Shown piece by piece: positions 20,295 through 31,085 of a stretch of 64,000 bases of DNA (positions are counted from its first letter, which is position 1; every line of letters starts with the position of its first letter). This DNA comes from Isochrysis galbana. Its lineage: Eukaryota; Haptophyta; Isochrysidales; Isochrysidaceae. Below the pieces are notes generated by a model that was not told the DNA's origin, did no database searches, and was given only the letters and a program-made list of their open reading frames with translations. The DNA is taken from contig CM030935.1 of the NCBI GenBank assembly GCA_018136815.1, positions 1,996,388-2,060,387 on the forward strand, read 5' to 3'. The translations under genes and the position numbers were made by a program.

Positions 20295-20545
20295 CCAGCA
20301 ACCCTTTCTCTCGTCTCACTCCCTCTCTCCCTCTCTCTTCTCTCCTCTCTTCTCTTCGTCCCTCTCTCCCTTCTCGTAAAATACTACTGGAGTACTCCAG
20401 GAGGACTCTACTTTGCTCTTTACTGTAGAGTACTCTAGACCAACCCCATGCCGAACCAACCTACCACTTCTCGAGAGAGAGGAAACCATTGTGTGGGTCA
20501 CGCTCTCTCTGCGCTACTACTAAGGGTAGCATAATACTGGTAGTA
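20295..20545 (-). promoter_or_regulatory. Promoter region of the NOL8-like gene with TACTC palindromes
   Basis: Upstream of the start codon there is a CT-rich tract (20300-20372), a 14-bp perfect palindrome CTGGAGTACTCCAG (20387-20400) and a 12-bp perfect palindrome TAGAGTACTCTA (20426-20437). Comparable GAGTAC/TAGAGTA inverted repeats precede the FAM135 and ZEP genes. A role as promoter element is an inference from position. Confidence 0.5.
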
Positions 20546-22039
20546 GTAGTAAATAATACAATGTCGCTATCAGATCTGATAAAGGTGCCCGAGGGCTCGG
20601 CGCACGCGGCCGCCACTCAACCACGACTCAGAAGGCCCGCCCCCCCCCTCCCCCAACGCTAGGCCCAAAGTAGTGCAGATGTAGGGCAGTCAAACAGGGT
20701 TTTTTTATTAGGGGTAGGGGTAGGGTTAAACGTTAAAAAAATGACCATCTCTAGGGCGGTCAAACAGGGACTTTTTAACGACTAGTACGGGTTGGGCTGC
20801 AGTTTTTGACCGTGGCGCGATGCCCAATAAAAAACCTCCCGGGGGGGCTACCTGACGCTACGAAAATCTTCGCCAAGAAATGGTGCGATTCGCCCCCCCT
20901 CTCTCCCCCTCCGTCACGCGCACTCACGCTCTACCCGTAAAGAATTGGTGGTCGCGCCCGCGGGGGGATCGGTTCCTTTATATCTAAGCTACATTCGGCA
21001 TTTGATTCCCGCCCGATGCAGCGCCGTGTCGGGCTGCCGACAGTCCGACCACCCCCTGACCCTCTGGCATCATTGCCCGCGCAGCCCACCCAGCTCCTCA
21101 CAGCGCGCGCACGCGGCTACACTGGCTACCAGAGGCCCCACCCCGACCATCCCGACCCGCCCCTCGCAGGATTCGCCCTCACTCGAACTCGGCATCGAGA
21201 ACCAGGCTCAGCTCACCGGCGCGGCCGTCTACGCGTGGCTGACGAGCCTCCGCGTTGAGGCTGCCTACGCGGGCATCCTCTCTCTCACAGTGCCAGATCC
21301 GGCATTGATCGATGAGGCGAGACCCGTTGGCGGCCTCAGGACGGGCTTCGTCGTGGCGCTCTACGCTGCGGCGGGCAGGAAAGCCCAAGATCCTGCCAGA
21401 GCGCCTCATAGCGCATCTCGCGGGAACCCACCACCCACACGCGGGAAAAGAGACAAAAAAAAAGGGGCCGGAAACTCAAGGAACAAGGAAGCACTCGGGG
21501 GAGAGACGGGAAAGGGAAAGGAGGGGAGGGGAGAGGACTTCCTTCCGCGGGGGCGCGGGGGGGACCGGCCGGGGACTGGGGAGGGGGAGGGGAGAGGGGA
21601 GACGGACCGATCGGGACGATGCAAGGAAGAGGGAATCGGGGCGCGGCGACGGAGAGGGAGTCGCGCGGGAAACCCTTATAGGGAGCGTACAGAGAGGAAG
21701 TGTACAAAGTACAAGGCCCCCCTTTCCCTTTACCTTTACCAAAACTTTACCGGCCCGCAATAGAAGAATCTGAATTTGTGTAGATTGACCATATTGTCCG
21801 GGTCCCACCAGTTGTGGGAACGCGTGGCGCACTCGGCAGCCACAAATTCGAAGGAAAGCTTTTCATCGAATTTGTCGAGTCCATTCGATGTTGTGTGTGA
21901 TGTGTTGCACCCTTGATTGAGCGTTGAGCGTCGACGCGCGCGCTGGTGTCATGGAGATTGCGGTGACCTCTCGGCGGGGGTACCACGTTAGAACATAGCG
22001 TCCTACGACATCTTGTCAGCTATCATTCCTAGCCACATA
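20546..22039. other. Repeat fragments and one long unrecognised frame
   Basis: 20690-20790 carries two copies of AGGGC(A/G)GTCAAACAGGG and a GGGGTAGGGGTAGGGTT stretch, fragments of the repeat at 24325 and 33651. An open frame of 272 codons at 20945-21763 has a plausible first half (ELGIENQAQLTGAAVYAWLT...) but its second half is Lys/Gly/Arg low complexity from purine-rich DNA. I cannot support it as a gene. Confidence 0.35.
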
Positions 22040-22168
22040 CACCGGACGAGCCATGCGCCAACCGCGCACACCCCCATCGCGGGGGAGGGGCTCCGTTGCT
22101 CCGTTGCCGTCGAAGGGCTACAGTCCCGCAGCACTAAGGTTATACTAACACAACAATAAAACTCTGAC
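22040..22168 (+). repeat. Repeat J, copy 1, upstream of gene 22353
   Basis: The blocks GAGCCATGCGCCAACCGCGC, CCCCCATCGCGGGGG, GGGGCTCCGTTG, GGGCTAC and CAGCACTAAGGTTATAC, then AAAACTCTGACGG, are shared with 34313-34435 and in part with 45950-46050. CCCCC-ATCG-CGGGGG can form a hairpin. All three copies lie 140-280 bp upstream of a start codon, in the same orientation as the gene. Confidence 0.6.
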
Positions 22169-22352
22169 GGAAGGTCTCCTCTCTCGCGCGCTTGCCTCCG
22201 CCCTCCGCTGCCTCGGCGCGACTGCACGTTCTCGCCTGGCCTCCTCCTCGTCCTCGCCGCTGCTTGCAGTGCCGACCGGTACCCAAGTGCAGACAGCGCA
22301 CGCGCCTTCTCTGTGCTCCCACCTGCGCTCACACTTGGCCCTCTCGCATCCG

Positions 22353-23781
22353 ATGGAAGGGACCAGCGCGGCGGCAGCAAACATCACTCTCCAGGATGTT
22401 GTGGGGGAAAGAGTGGTGGCTCCGGATGGGACAGCCGGCCGTGCGAAGGCCTACAAGAATGACCGATGCACTGACCGGAGCCATTCCAGGAGCTCCTATC
22501 TGCCATCTGAGCTGACGCCTGGCAGCTTCGACGCCGAAGCGGTCCAGCTGTACGCCGTACCTGCACAGATGCAAGGATGTGAGATTTTGGTACGGCGGGA
22601 GAGATCTGAGGGCGGAAAGGAGAGCGGAGGTGTTCATGAGGGCACCGAGTTGGATAGGGATGCATTCTACACCGCCACGCTGATTGCGTGCCCTGGCGAT
22701 AAAGGTTGGTTCTATGTGTGCTACAGTGACCAGGATAAGGAGGAGATGTTCCTTGGCGTGCGACCCAACGGCACGTGCGCAATTTTCAGGAGCGACGGCC
22801 AACCTGTGGCTGAAGGTAAGGACATTACGTTGCCGTCCGACTTTGGCTTCAAAGCATTCGAGCTCGTCCGTGCATTCCGCCATTCCAACGGAGGGAGGGA
22901 TGGCACTGAACAAGCTCAATCTAACTTGGTCAGTGGTGGCATGCCCAAGATCATGGCTGATAGTCCTGCGCCGTCAGACAACGGGTTGGCAGTGGATAGC
23001 AGCATCTGTGCTTTGGTGGAGAAAGCTCAAGAGCTTGTGGGTGCTCTGCGAACTGTAGTCAACCTTGCCGAGTCGAAGCTGGCAAGCCTGAAGCGCGAGA
23101 GTGAGATGAGACTATCAGCTAGTCTTCACGATTCAAATGCCAATGCTCCTCTCAAACGGCCTGAGACATCAATTCCAGCAAATGGTGCTGGGGAATCTCT
23201 CGAGACCGACGGACGTCATTCATCCGTTCTGATGTTTGGTGCGTTTGCCACGCCAGCGCTAACGCCAGCATCTACGCACGCATAGCCACATACCACATAC
23301 CATCTGGATGCCGCACTAGGGCGCGGTCTTCGCTCCCATTCCGCCAAACTCAGCCTTTACGACAAATGTGCTGCATCCTCTGATTGAGTCTTCAGGTCCA
23401 ACATTTGACTCAAAGTCTTTTGAGCAAGCCCCACCTGCAGGACATGTAGAGATTGTGCATAGAACACCAGAGCGAACACAAGGGATTTTAAACGAGAGTG
23501 CGCTGAGCAGGTCGACCATTACAGATTCGCAGTGCACATCATCCCCGCTAGGCACACCTTTAAGGCAAGGAGTCTCGCTCTCAGCACCATCGCCGAAATT
23601 GCAAGCAGTTGCCCTTTCTCCCACATGTTCGTGCAATTCTAAAGAGAGTACTGATGTATGTCCCTCGCTTAACGTTGGAGGTGTTCTTGATGACGAGATG
23701 CTCGACGATGGATCCTCAAACGATGAATTGATTGAGGTTGAGGTTGAAATGTGTTACGACGATGATGACGACGCATGCTGA
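22353..23781 (+). CDS. Unrecognised protein, 2 exons
   Basis: Exons 22353-23238 and 23354-23781 give 437 aa. The 115-nt intron has GTGCGT and AACTCAG ends and is phase 1. Without the splice the first frame ends at 23285. The N-terminal half has a compact, well-ordered stretch (about residues 55-180): QLYAVPAQMQGCEILVRR, FYTATLIACPGDKGWFYVCY, GVRPNGTCAIFRSDGQPVAE and DFGFKAFELVRAF. These alternating hydrophobic strands suggest a small beta-rich domain, perhaps chromatin-reader-like, but I recognise no family. Next comes a Leu/Ala helix (ICALVEKAQELVGALRTVVN), then Ser/Pro-rich disorder and an acidic end (YDDDDDAC). The start is the first ATG before the ordered part, and an upstream start at 22269 is not excluded. 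Confidence 0.6.
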
Positions 23782-24324
23782 GCCCTGCAAGGCCTAACAC
23801 GACGGTGTTTCTTTTCCCCTTGTTATGGCCAACAGTGTCTAGTACTTGGACAGTCATGTCTAAATGCAAGCAGATGAGAACATCAAGTATCACAATCAGC
23901 TATTGATGTTCGCGATTGGCGCGTGCCGCGTACAATCCTTCTTCCATCCCTTGGTCATCAATCTCCCCAACCCTCCACGGATAAAAAAAAACATCTGAAG
24001 ATTCTGGGCTTACACCTACTATGGACCCAGCATCCGCTACCTCCCTAATGATATCGCCCTTATGTCCCTACGCTTCCACTCTTTCCCTTCCCCCTTCATC
24101 GTCATTCTTCGGTTTTAGTGGTCCGGCCCAAGTGCACTAGCATGGGCGCTAGTTCAGAGTGCGAGGTCCGGGTAGGCCTTTTGCCATTTGGGTTGCTAGT
24201 ATAAGGGGGGGGAAAACATATTAATATTCACGCCTCGCACGTGGCTTTGGGGCTCTATCGTGTAGCCACGCCCTATCCCCCTAAACTTTCCTACCTAACC
24301 TGCTCATCGAACACGAAAACGAAA
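23782..24324. other. 3' flank and degraded tail B copy
   Basis: No gene recognised. 24205-24300 is a diverged tail B (TTAATATTCACGCCTCGCAC, GTGGCTTTGG, GTAGCCACGCCC) in the reverse sense of the copy at 17740-17861. Confidence 0.4.
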
Positions 24325-24728
24325 ATCACTAGGGCGGTCAAACAGGGTTTTTTATTAGGGGTGAAAAAATGACCATCTCACCGTTGAGGGAATTTCAGGA
24401 ATGTTTCCGGTAGAAAGTTCCCAACACACCCAATTAGCACATATCCGGGCCCCATTGTCCATTGGGACCCAGACTCCCCACTTGAGCCCCCACAACGAAA
24501 CGTAAACAAATAATGACGAAAGACGCATAAAGTCAAAAAGCAAATTGAAGCAAAGTTGGAAAGGGCTTTAAAGAGCTCAACTTCCAATCGAGACCGGGCG
24601 CGGTGCATGCCCGTTTTCGAAGATCCATCCATATGTGGCGCCCCGCCAGACATCAAATACACTGGGACCACCCGCATAGTCACGCCAATCGGGCAGGACG
24701 CGCGCCGAAACCTCGTCGAAATCAGCCA
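24325..24728 (+). mobile_element. Repeat D copy (about 400 bp)
   Basis: Runs from TAGGGCGGTCAAACAGGG through AAATGACCATCTCA, TAGAAAGTTCCCAACACACC, CTCAACTTCCAATCGAGACC and GCGCCGAAACCTCGTCGAAA. The same blocks occur in reverse at 33795-34215. It is non-coding, and the termini are not defined by a clear target duplication. Confidence 0.65.
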
Positions 24729-25540
24729 TCCGCTGAGCCCGTTAGGACGTCTGACTGACGTCGCCAAGGGAGGCGGGCGTGGTCGATTTCGACGCGGTGC
24801 ACGCGGACGGCTGCGGCGATTGGCGTAGCTGCAAGGGTGGCGAGATCCGTGATCGGATGTCTATCGAACAGCTGACTGCCACCATCAGATCGGCCCTTCT
24901 TGCGACTCTGATGGTCTCCCCGATTCGACAACCAGTCAACTCTAGAAGGTGCCATGTCGGTGCTTGACACACGTCCAGCTTGCTTGCGAAGCTCCGATAG
25001 GGGTCGTGGTGGTGTATGCCCGCAAGGATTGCTCAACGTGGGGTTTGGCAAAGCGCGCCGCGTGCATCGTCCATCGCCGGGGGGAAACGCGCGTCCTGGG
25101 GTGGGTGCGGGGGGAGGGGGGGGTGGAACGGCGGGCCCAAAGCCACGCTGTGTCGAGCTCCCCCGGCGTTTGACAATGACTTGCGCTTCGAGCTCAATCG
25201 GTGATCGAAGAGTACCTGGGCGATGGAAGCTTCGCGACTCTGTGCCACCGGGGATGGGGGGTATAGGGAGGGGGGGGGGGGAGGGGGGGAGGGGGGGAGA
25301 CGAGGGAGCCACCCGGAGGTAGCTTGGAGGAGCTTGCACCGGAGATGTGACCGACGGGCCTCTCGGATCTCACGTACTTACAGGGAGTCGAAGAGAGCCC
25401 CGGAGGGAGTGAGGAGTTTGGAGACTGGCCCCATACCTGCACCACCGGAGATGTAGGTCGACAGCCTATCGGATCTTATTCTTCACCGCCATACTTTACG
25501 GGAAGTCAACGAGAGTCCTGGAGGGCGAGACAACAATCTA
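24729..25540. other. No gene; includes a G-run and a degenerate tandem duplication
   Basis: 25255-25305 is an almost pure G-run. 25336-25415 and 25440-25525 are diverged tandem copies (CACCGGAGATGT, TCGGATCT, TACTT, GGGAGTC, GAGAG, GGAGGG) with a period of about 103 bp. The long frames across this stretch are composition shadows. Confidence 0.4.
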
Positions 25541-26300
25541 TCTGAGCATTAGTACCACTACTCTCACTAGCCCGGTACTAACACGACAGCCCTCAGCGCA
25601 CCTGCCCGTACACCATGGCGCGTGCTGTTGTCACAGATACATACTCCTATGCACCCTTCCACATCTCCCCCCTCGCAGGCCCCCGGCTCCCATTCTAACT
25701 CCCCACAAGTTAAAATGAGGGAAAACCCATTGAGGCGGTCCGGTCGACGCCGGCCGACTCTCCGGGAAAAAGCACCGGGGGGGGGGGGGAGGAACCTCTC
25801 GTCAAAAAAGGAGAACGGCCCTTACAGCTCGCGCCGCGAGCGGTCCTCGAAGAAATAAATGTCTGCGCCCCCCGATACCTGCCACAGGGACGTCTTGAGC
25901 CACTCCCTTCTTCTCGCCTCTCCTGTCGCCAGCCGCCCCCCTTCGCCCGTTTGCTAACGCAAACGGGGCTCGTTTCTCACCACACTCCATCGGGGGGGGT
26001 GCAAATCCCCCCCTCTCCCTCGTTCCATTCTCTTCCGCCCCGGTCCCTGCGGCGCGTCGCCATGCGGCGCGCCATGGCCTGCTCTCAGAGGTCCTTCAGG
26101 GGCGCCCAGAGGGCCAGCAAGGGCAGCTCAGGGGGCAGTGGAGGCTGGGGCTCAGCCCCTGGCCCCCCCTGCCTCTCCCTCGCTCGCCTCGCTGGCCTTG
26201 GGTGCCGCCCGGAGGCCCCTGTCTGCCTGGCGACCAGGGATGGGGGGGGGAGTCAGTACGAGAGCAGGCCCATGCGGGCCTGGGAGTGCGGCTCGCGGCC
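25541..26300 (+). mobile_element. Element III copy cut by an assembly gap
   Basis: Starts GAGCATTAGTACCACTACTC, then CTCGCAGGCCCCCGGCTCCC and GGTCCGGTCGACGCCGGCC, the hairpin CCATCGGGGGGGGTGCAAAT with a C-run, and the block CGGCGCGTCGCCATGC. It ends at the N run with GGGAGTGCGGCTCGCGGCC. The order matches the complete copy at 56406-57337 (minus). It is non-coding. Confidence 0.7.
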
Positions 26301-26400
26301 NNNNNNNNNNNNNNNNNNNNNNNNNNNNNNNNNNNNNNNNNNNNNNNNNNNNNNNNNNNNNNNNNNNNNNNNNNNNNNNNNNNNNNNNNNNNNNNNNNNN
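26301..26400. other. Assembly gap, 100 N
   Basis: Exactly 100 N, the convention for a gap of unknown size. It lies inside repeat sequence, which probably caused it. Confidence 0.95.
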
Positions 26401-27372
26401 CGGTGGGTGAGAATATCGCAGTCATCGGCGCATACTGGAACGCGTGCACGGGCGCTGACGCCTGAGCGGTGTGGGTGTGGAAAGCGAGAGTGACTGATGG
26501 TAGCATTGTCTCGGACGATGGATCCAATAAATACCATTGTGCTAGCAGTATAGTATTATATATAGATAGTATTATAGATAGTATTGTCGTGCGCGCATAC
26601 TTGACGTACCTCGAGCCGCTCGATCGTTGCGCAGTTTAGTATAATATCTGGCTCCGCAACCCGCAACCCGCAATGCGTAGGCATTGATCGACAGGCGGCG
26701 CGCAGCGCGCTCTGCCCTACTTTGCGCATTTGCTCGCGCGCTTGCGCAGGCTGGCAGTGACTATAGTCGCGCTGCTCTAGTCGTAGTCAAGTCGGCCCCC
26801 TGACTAGCATAGTCAAGTCATGCCATAGCCTCTGACTATTGACTACTAGTCATAGATAGCCCTCTGACTATTGACTACTAGTCATACCATGGGAGCTTGA
26901 CTATGCGTCTGACTATAGTCGTGACTTGAATCATGTACAGCTTTGGTTCCTCGCTTTCGTTCTCGTTCTCGCCCGATTCCCGTCCTCGTTTCGCATTCTT
27001 CACACTCAACTACTACACCTATAAATAGGCCCGGGCTAGAATATGTAGATTGGCCAACCCAAATATGTAGCTTTCATATGTAGAAAATAAGTGGAGACGA
27101 GTAGCAAGGCATCCAAATAGGTGCCCAAATATGCGAGAAATACGTTGATGTGTTGACAAAAACTTGAAAACAAAATGCCAAACAATAACCTAGGAGGTAG
27201 GAGGGTCTAGAGGGGCAGTGTGATGCAATGGGCGTTCATGGCGCTTCGACAGGAGGGGTGTAGGGGTAGGGAGTTAAAATCAAAAGAATGAAGAGAAGAC
27301 GGCTTCTTGGGTTCTTGTTGGACGCCGACAGACACGTCACCGCGCGCGCCGAGCAGATTCGCTCGCGGCAGG
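26401..27372. promoter_or_regulatory. 5' flank of EF-Ts with a cluster of GACTA/TAGTC motifs
   Basis: No gene recognised. 26756-26930 holds about a dozen GACTA or TAGTC motifs, including a 26-bp sequence starting CCTCTGACTATTGACTACTA that is repeated at 26829-26854 and 26871-26896 (period 42). Several are palindromic (TGACTATAGTC, GACTACTAGTC). 27000-27200 is AT-richer. Regulatory function is only a possibility, and simple repeat expansion is the alternative. Confidence 0.35.
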
Positions 27373-28407
27373 ATGCGACCGGCGCTTGGACTGCGCACGA
27401 TGGCCTGGAGCGGTGGCGCGCTTGCAAGATGTTCTCGTGCGCCAGGGCTACGTGTACGCCACATGTCTGGCGCCGGCTACACCATGGAACAGGTCAAACA
27501 AATGCGCTCGATGACGTCTGCTCCAATGAAAGAGTGCGTGAAGGCACTCAAGGCAACTGAGGGCAACATTGAAGAGGCCATCGCGTGGCTGCGCAAGGCG
27601 GGCGTCGCTAGTGCACACAAGAAGGCGGACCGGCAGACGAGTGACGGCGCGGTTGTCCTCGCGATGGGCGAGGCCGGGATTGCCTGCGTCGAGGTCAACA
27701 CAGAGACTGATTTTGTGGCAAGAAACACAGTCTTTCAGGACTTGGCCACATCGATTGCGCGATCATGCCTCTCTTTGAGCGTATCCTCCGCTGGAGCCAC
27801 TGCTGGAGCCACTGGCCCCCTATCGATCGACGTCGCCGCTCTCGGCGCGTCGAAACTTGCATCTGGCCAGGCGGAAGCACCTATGGTGTCAGACGCACTC
27901 GCCCTTGCAATGACTCAGCTTGGCGAGAACGTTGTTGTCCGTCGAGCATGCCTGCTTCCCATCCCCGAAAATGGGCTGATCGCATCTTATGTTCATAATC
28001 AATATTCTCCTCAACTCGGCCGCATCGGCGCAGCAGTGGCGCTTGCGTCCGATGCAGCCGATAAGGCAGCTCTCAAAAAGCTAGGTGAGCAGTTATGCAT
28101 GCATATTGTGGCTTCATCTCCGGTGGCCGTCACACGCGACTCGGTCCCTGTCAGCCGTATAGAGCGCGAGCGCGAAATTCTGGTTGCGCAGGCTGCGAAC
28201 AGTGGAAAGCCCGCTCAGGTCGTCGAGAAGATGGTGTCTGGGCGACTCGATAAGTTCTTTCAAGAGGTAGCGCTCTTGGAGCAGCCATTTGTGTTGGATG
28301 AAAAGGGTGCCCCCGTCAAAAGGGCCCTTGAGGCTGCCAGTAAAGAATTGGGATCCCCTGTTGAGTGCGTGGGTTTCGTGCGATATGCGGTTGGTGAGGC
28401 CGCATGA
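27373..28407 (+). CDS. tsfm: Elongation factor Ts, mitochondrial
   Basis: 344 aa in one exon. EF-Ts is the nucleotide-exchange factor for EF-Tu in organellar translation. An N-terminal UBA-like helix bundle (MEQVKQMRSMTSAPMKECVK, ATEGNIEEAIAWLRKAG) is followed by the core and its signature ACVEVNTETDFVARN (about residues 105-119). The dimerisation and C-terminal parts include NVVVRRACLLP, IASYVHNQYSPQLGRIGAAV and KMVSGRLDKFFQEVALLEQP. The first ~35 residues are Arg/Ala/Leu-rich without acids (ending RVRHMSGAGYT), a mitochondrial-type presequence rather than the signal-plus-transit type of the plastid proteins here. The first ATG in frame is at 27373, and the frame extends upstream to 27307 without ATG. 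Confidence 0.92.
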   Translation: MRPALGLRTMAWSGGALARCSRAPGLRVRHMSGAGYTMEQVKQMRSMTSAPMKECVKALKATEGNIEEAIAWLRKAGVASAHKKADRQTSDGAVVLAMGEAGIACVEVNTETDFVARNTVFQDLATSIARSCLSLSVSSAGATAGATGPLSIDVAALGASKLASGQAEAPMVSDALALAMTQLGENVVVRRACLLPIPENGLIASYVHNQYSPQLGRIGAAVALASDAADKAALKKLGEQLCMHIVASSPVAVTRDSVPVSRIEREREILVAQAANSGKPAQVVEKMVSGRLDKFFQEVALLEQPFVLDEKGAPVKRALEAASKELGSPVECVGFVRYAVGEAA

Positions 28408-29065
28408 ATCTTTGGGCACGGATTTGGCTCGAAAGCCATCGTTGCTTGTGCGTTCCTCTCATGGAATAACCACTTGTCCGAGCAGCTCGTGTGTTGGCAG
28501 AGGTTAGAGCATGAGGTGAGGTGCATGAGCAGCCTTGCACCTTATGCTTCCCGATCGTTCGTCGATGAATCAAAGGATTCATTGGCGCGATCCGTGCCAT
28601 GGCGAAGCCCCTCATTGCCCCCCTGCCCCTTTCCATGTTATCACGACCGAAAGGGAAAGGGAGCCATTGGCCATTCGCAGCCGCTCCTTGTCTCGCTCTT
28701 TCGTCTTTTGTAGAGGACTTTTTTAAATTTTTAACAAATGTTAATGGGTCACGGTGCGACAAAGGGATGGGGCAAAGACTCACACAAGACAGGACTCCCT
28801 GCCATGGCAAGGACAAGGACACGCACCCTACCCCCCTCTCCCTTAAGGTCTCAGGCACCCGAATGCTAACTTTATAGTCAATTGCCAGCTGGAGCGCGCC
28901 GCCGCTCCCCCCTCTCGTGTAGTTTTATTTTAGTCACACGGCTGTAGTTTATATTTTAATAGTAGATTTATATTGTGTTAGTATTAGTAACCCGACCAGC
29001 AAGCTTGTAGTTTATTTATATAGTAGTATATGATGAACGTCGGTTATTCCATATATAGAACATCT
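28408..29065. other. 3' flank of EF-Ts, no gene recognised
   Basis: Frames here (for example 28316-28858 minus) are shadows of the EF-Ts end and spacer. 28915-29060 is AT-rich with TAGTAT repeats. Confidence 0.4.
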
Positions 29066-29570
29066 GGCATCTGAGCGTTGGTACCACTACTCCACTACTC
29101 CCACTAGCCCGGTACTATCACGACACCCCTTAGCGCACCTGCCCGTACGCCTTGACGTGTGCTAGTGCCACAGATACATACACGTATATGACGTATGCAT
29201 GCACATTCACCTCTTTATATCTCCCCCCTCGCCCCTCGCAGACCCCCGGCTCCCAATATAGCTCGCCACAAATTACAATTACAATGGGTGAAAACCTAGT
29301 GAGGCGGACCGACCTACGTTGGGCGACTCACCAGGGAAAAGCACCGGGGGGCGGGCGGGAGGTCCTCTCGTCCGTGAAGCAAAACGGCCCTTACAGCTCT
29401 CGCTGCGAGCGATCCTCGAAAAATAAGAGACGGCGCCTCGACGCCTCGAGATACCTGCCACAGACAGGGGACAAGGGTCCTCGTAGGCGTCTTGAGCCTC
29501 TCCGCCTTCCCCCCTCACCGGCGAGGCCCCACCTTCTCCCAGCGGCCGGCCCAGATTTGAGAAAAAATCA
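29066..29570 (+). mobile_element. Element III 5' fragment
   Basis: GAGCGTTGGTACCACTACTC, CCCACTAGCCCGGTACTATC, CCCCTCGCAGACCCCCGGCT and GAGGCGGACCGACCTACG follow the order of 25541-25800. The hairpin half of the element is missing. A CTTGAGCC/CTCACC section continues to about 29570. Confidence 0.6.
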
Positions 29571-31085
29571 GTATGAAAATTTCTACCAACCCTGTGTGCA
29601 TGTGACTCCCTTCCCGTTTGCATGCGCGCAGCGCGCAGCTGTCGACCGGGATGTCTTTGAACTGTGGGTGGTATCAAGCTCGCGCTTGATTGTGGGGCAA
29701 GTCTCAGCGGGGCGAGGGCATGGAGTGAAGAGAAGTCTTGAGAGAGGGGGGGAAAGGGCGCGCTACATCGCGACGACGGCCCACGAGTCACCACCCCATC
29801 ACTCACTCACCAACAAGAAAACTCCGAAAAGTAACGCAACATCGCACGAAACAAACCAATGAAACGAGAGACAAACGAAAGCAAATTCGACGTGCAATGC
29901 GGCGGAGCTTCGAGACAACTCATTGGCGAAAACAAAACTCACTCGATTTTCTTCACACACCTCGCTCACATTGATAGAAGCACCGCATCTGCCTAGCTAG
30001 AGTATAAAATACTCTCTCTGGGTGCGACATAAACGGACTGTGGACATTTGATCATTTGATGGCTCATTTTGAGTCTGTCCCATTTTCGACGAAACGTGAC
30101 CTTTGACCTTTGGCCTTTGGAGTCTTTGGCCTTTGGCCTTTGGAAGGGGTAGGGCACGAGGCACAAGGCACCTCCCCTACATGTATCATGTATGTCCCAT
30201 GCGAATTAAAAAACTTCTTAATGAACTCGCCGCGCGCGCGCGACCTTGCTGGTTTAGGGTCTGCAGTTTGCAGCCACGCCCGCATCCCTTCTCACACCCT
30301 CCACCTGCCTTGCGGCCCGCCCCCTCGTGCTCTACATAGGGGCTCGGTGTACGAGGTTTCCGGCGGCAAGCGGCGTGAGCCAATCCCCGATCGATGGTCT
30401 AGTCCCATGCTCCCTCCTGCGCCATCGGGCTATCGGCTGTTTCGTGCTTTTTGTTCATCTATGTGCCAGGTTTTTAGGCCCACGTCGGTTTCGTGGCTAT
30501 GGATCGGGTGGGTCGGGGTGGGAGGCCGTGCTGCAGTTACGAGAGCCTTCCCGCCATGCCGAGCGCTTGTGATACCATGTCCCAGATGAGAATTACGTAG
30601 CTAAACTTAGTTGGCACTGTCCTAAGTCCTAATCACTATACCGACCAAAACACTCACTAAGAGCATACAGGGAAACCCGGCGCTCCCGGCATTCTGGAAG
30701 GAGGCACTCACCAAATTCAGATCTCAGATCAGTGAGTGTGAGTGACCGGGCTACACTTGGCACCTAGCGCTTAGTTAGTAACTAGTTACTAGTTAGCAGT
30801 TAGCGTTCAACACTAGCCGTCACAAAGCTGCTGAAAGCTGTTGCATTCTTATCGATATTCTCGGCGGAGTGTCCGAGCCGGCCTGTCCTGGTGTCATGGT
30901 GGTGCAACCATGGCGACCCTGCCTAGCAAAGCGTCACCAGTGCTTAGACCTAATGTTATAATGGGCAGGAGAGACATGTTTCCGTGTTTCCGGCGGCAAG
31001 TCTCTTGGATATCTTTCTCTAACATCTAAGCATCTAAGGGATCTGCACCGCTCTCCCGCCAACCCGCGCCAACGTCCGACGAGCG
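29571..31085. other. Spacer with promoter-like palindrome and repeat pieces
   Basis: AGAGTAT-AAA-ATACTCT at 29999-30015 is an inverted repeat that contains TATAAAA. 30040-30100 (CTGTGGACATTTGATC, GTCCCATTTTCGACG) is related to 44945-45000. 30305-30345 is a tail B piece (CCTTGCGG, CTCGTGCTCTACATAGGGGC). 30760-30830 has TTAGTAACTAGTTAC-type repeats. No gene was recognised. Confidence 0.4.

Noticed and set aside
20701..20730. Telomere remnant (GGGGTAGGGGTAGGGTT)
   Set aside because: Too short, and it sits inside the dispersed AGGGC(A/G)GTCAAACAGGG repeat rather than in a TTAGGG array.
20945..21763. 272-codon frame as a gene
   Set aside because: The second half is purine-run Lys/Gly/Arg. There is no family match, and no neighbouring exon improves it.
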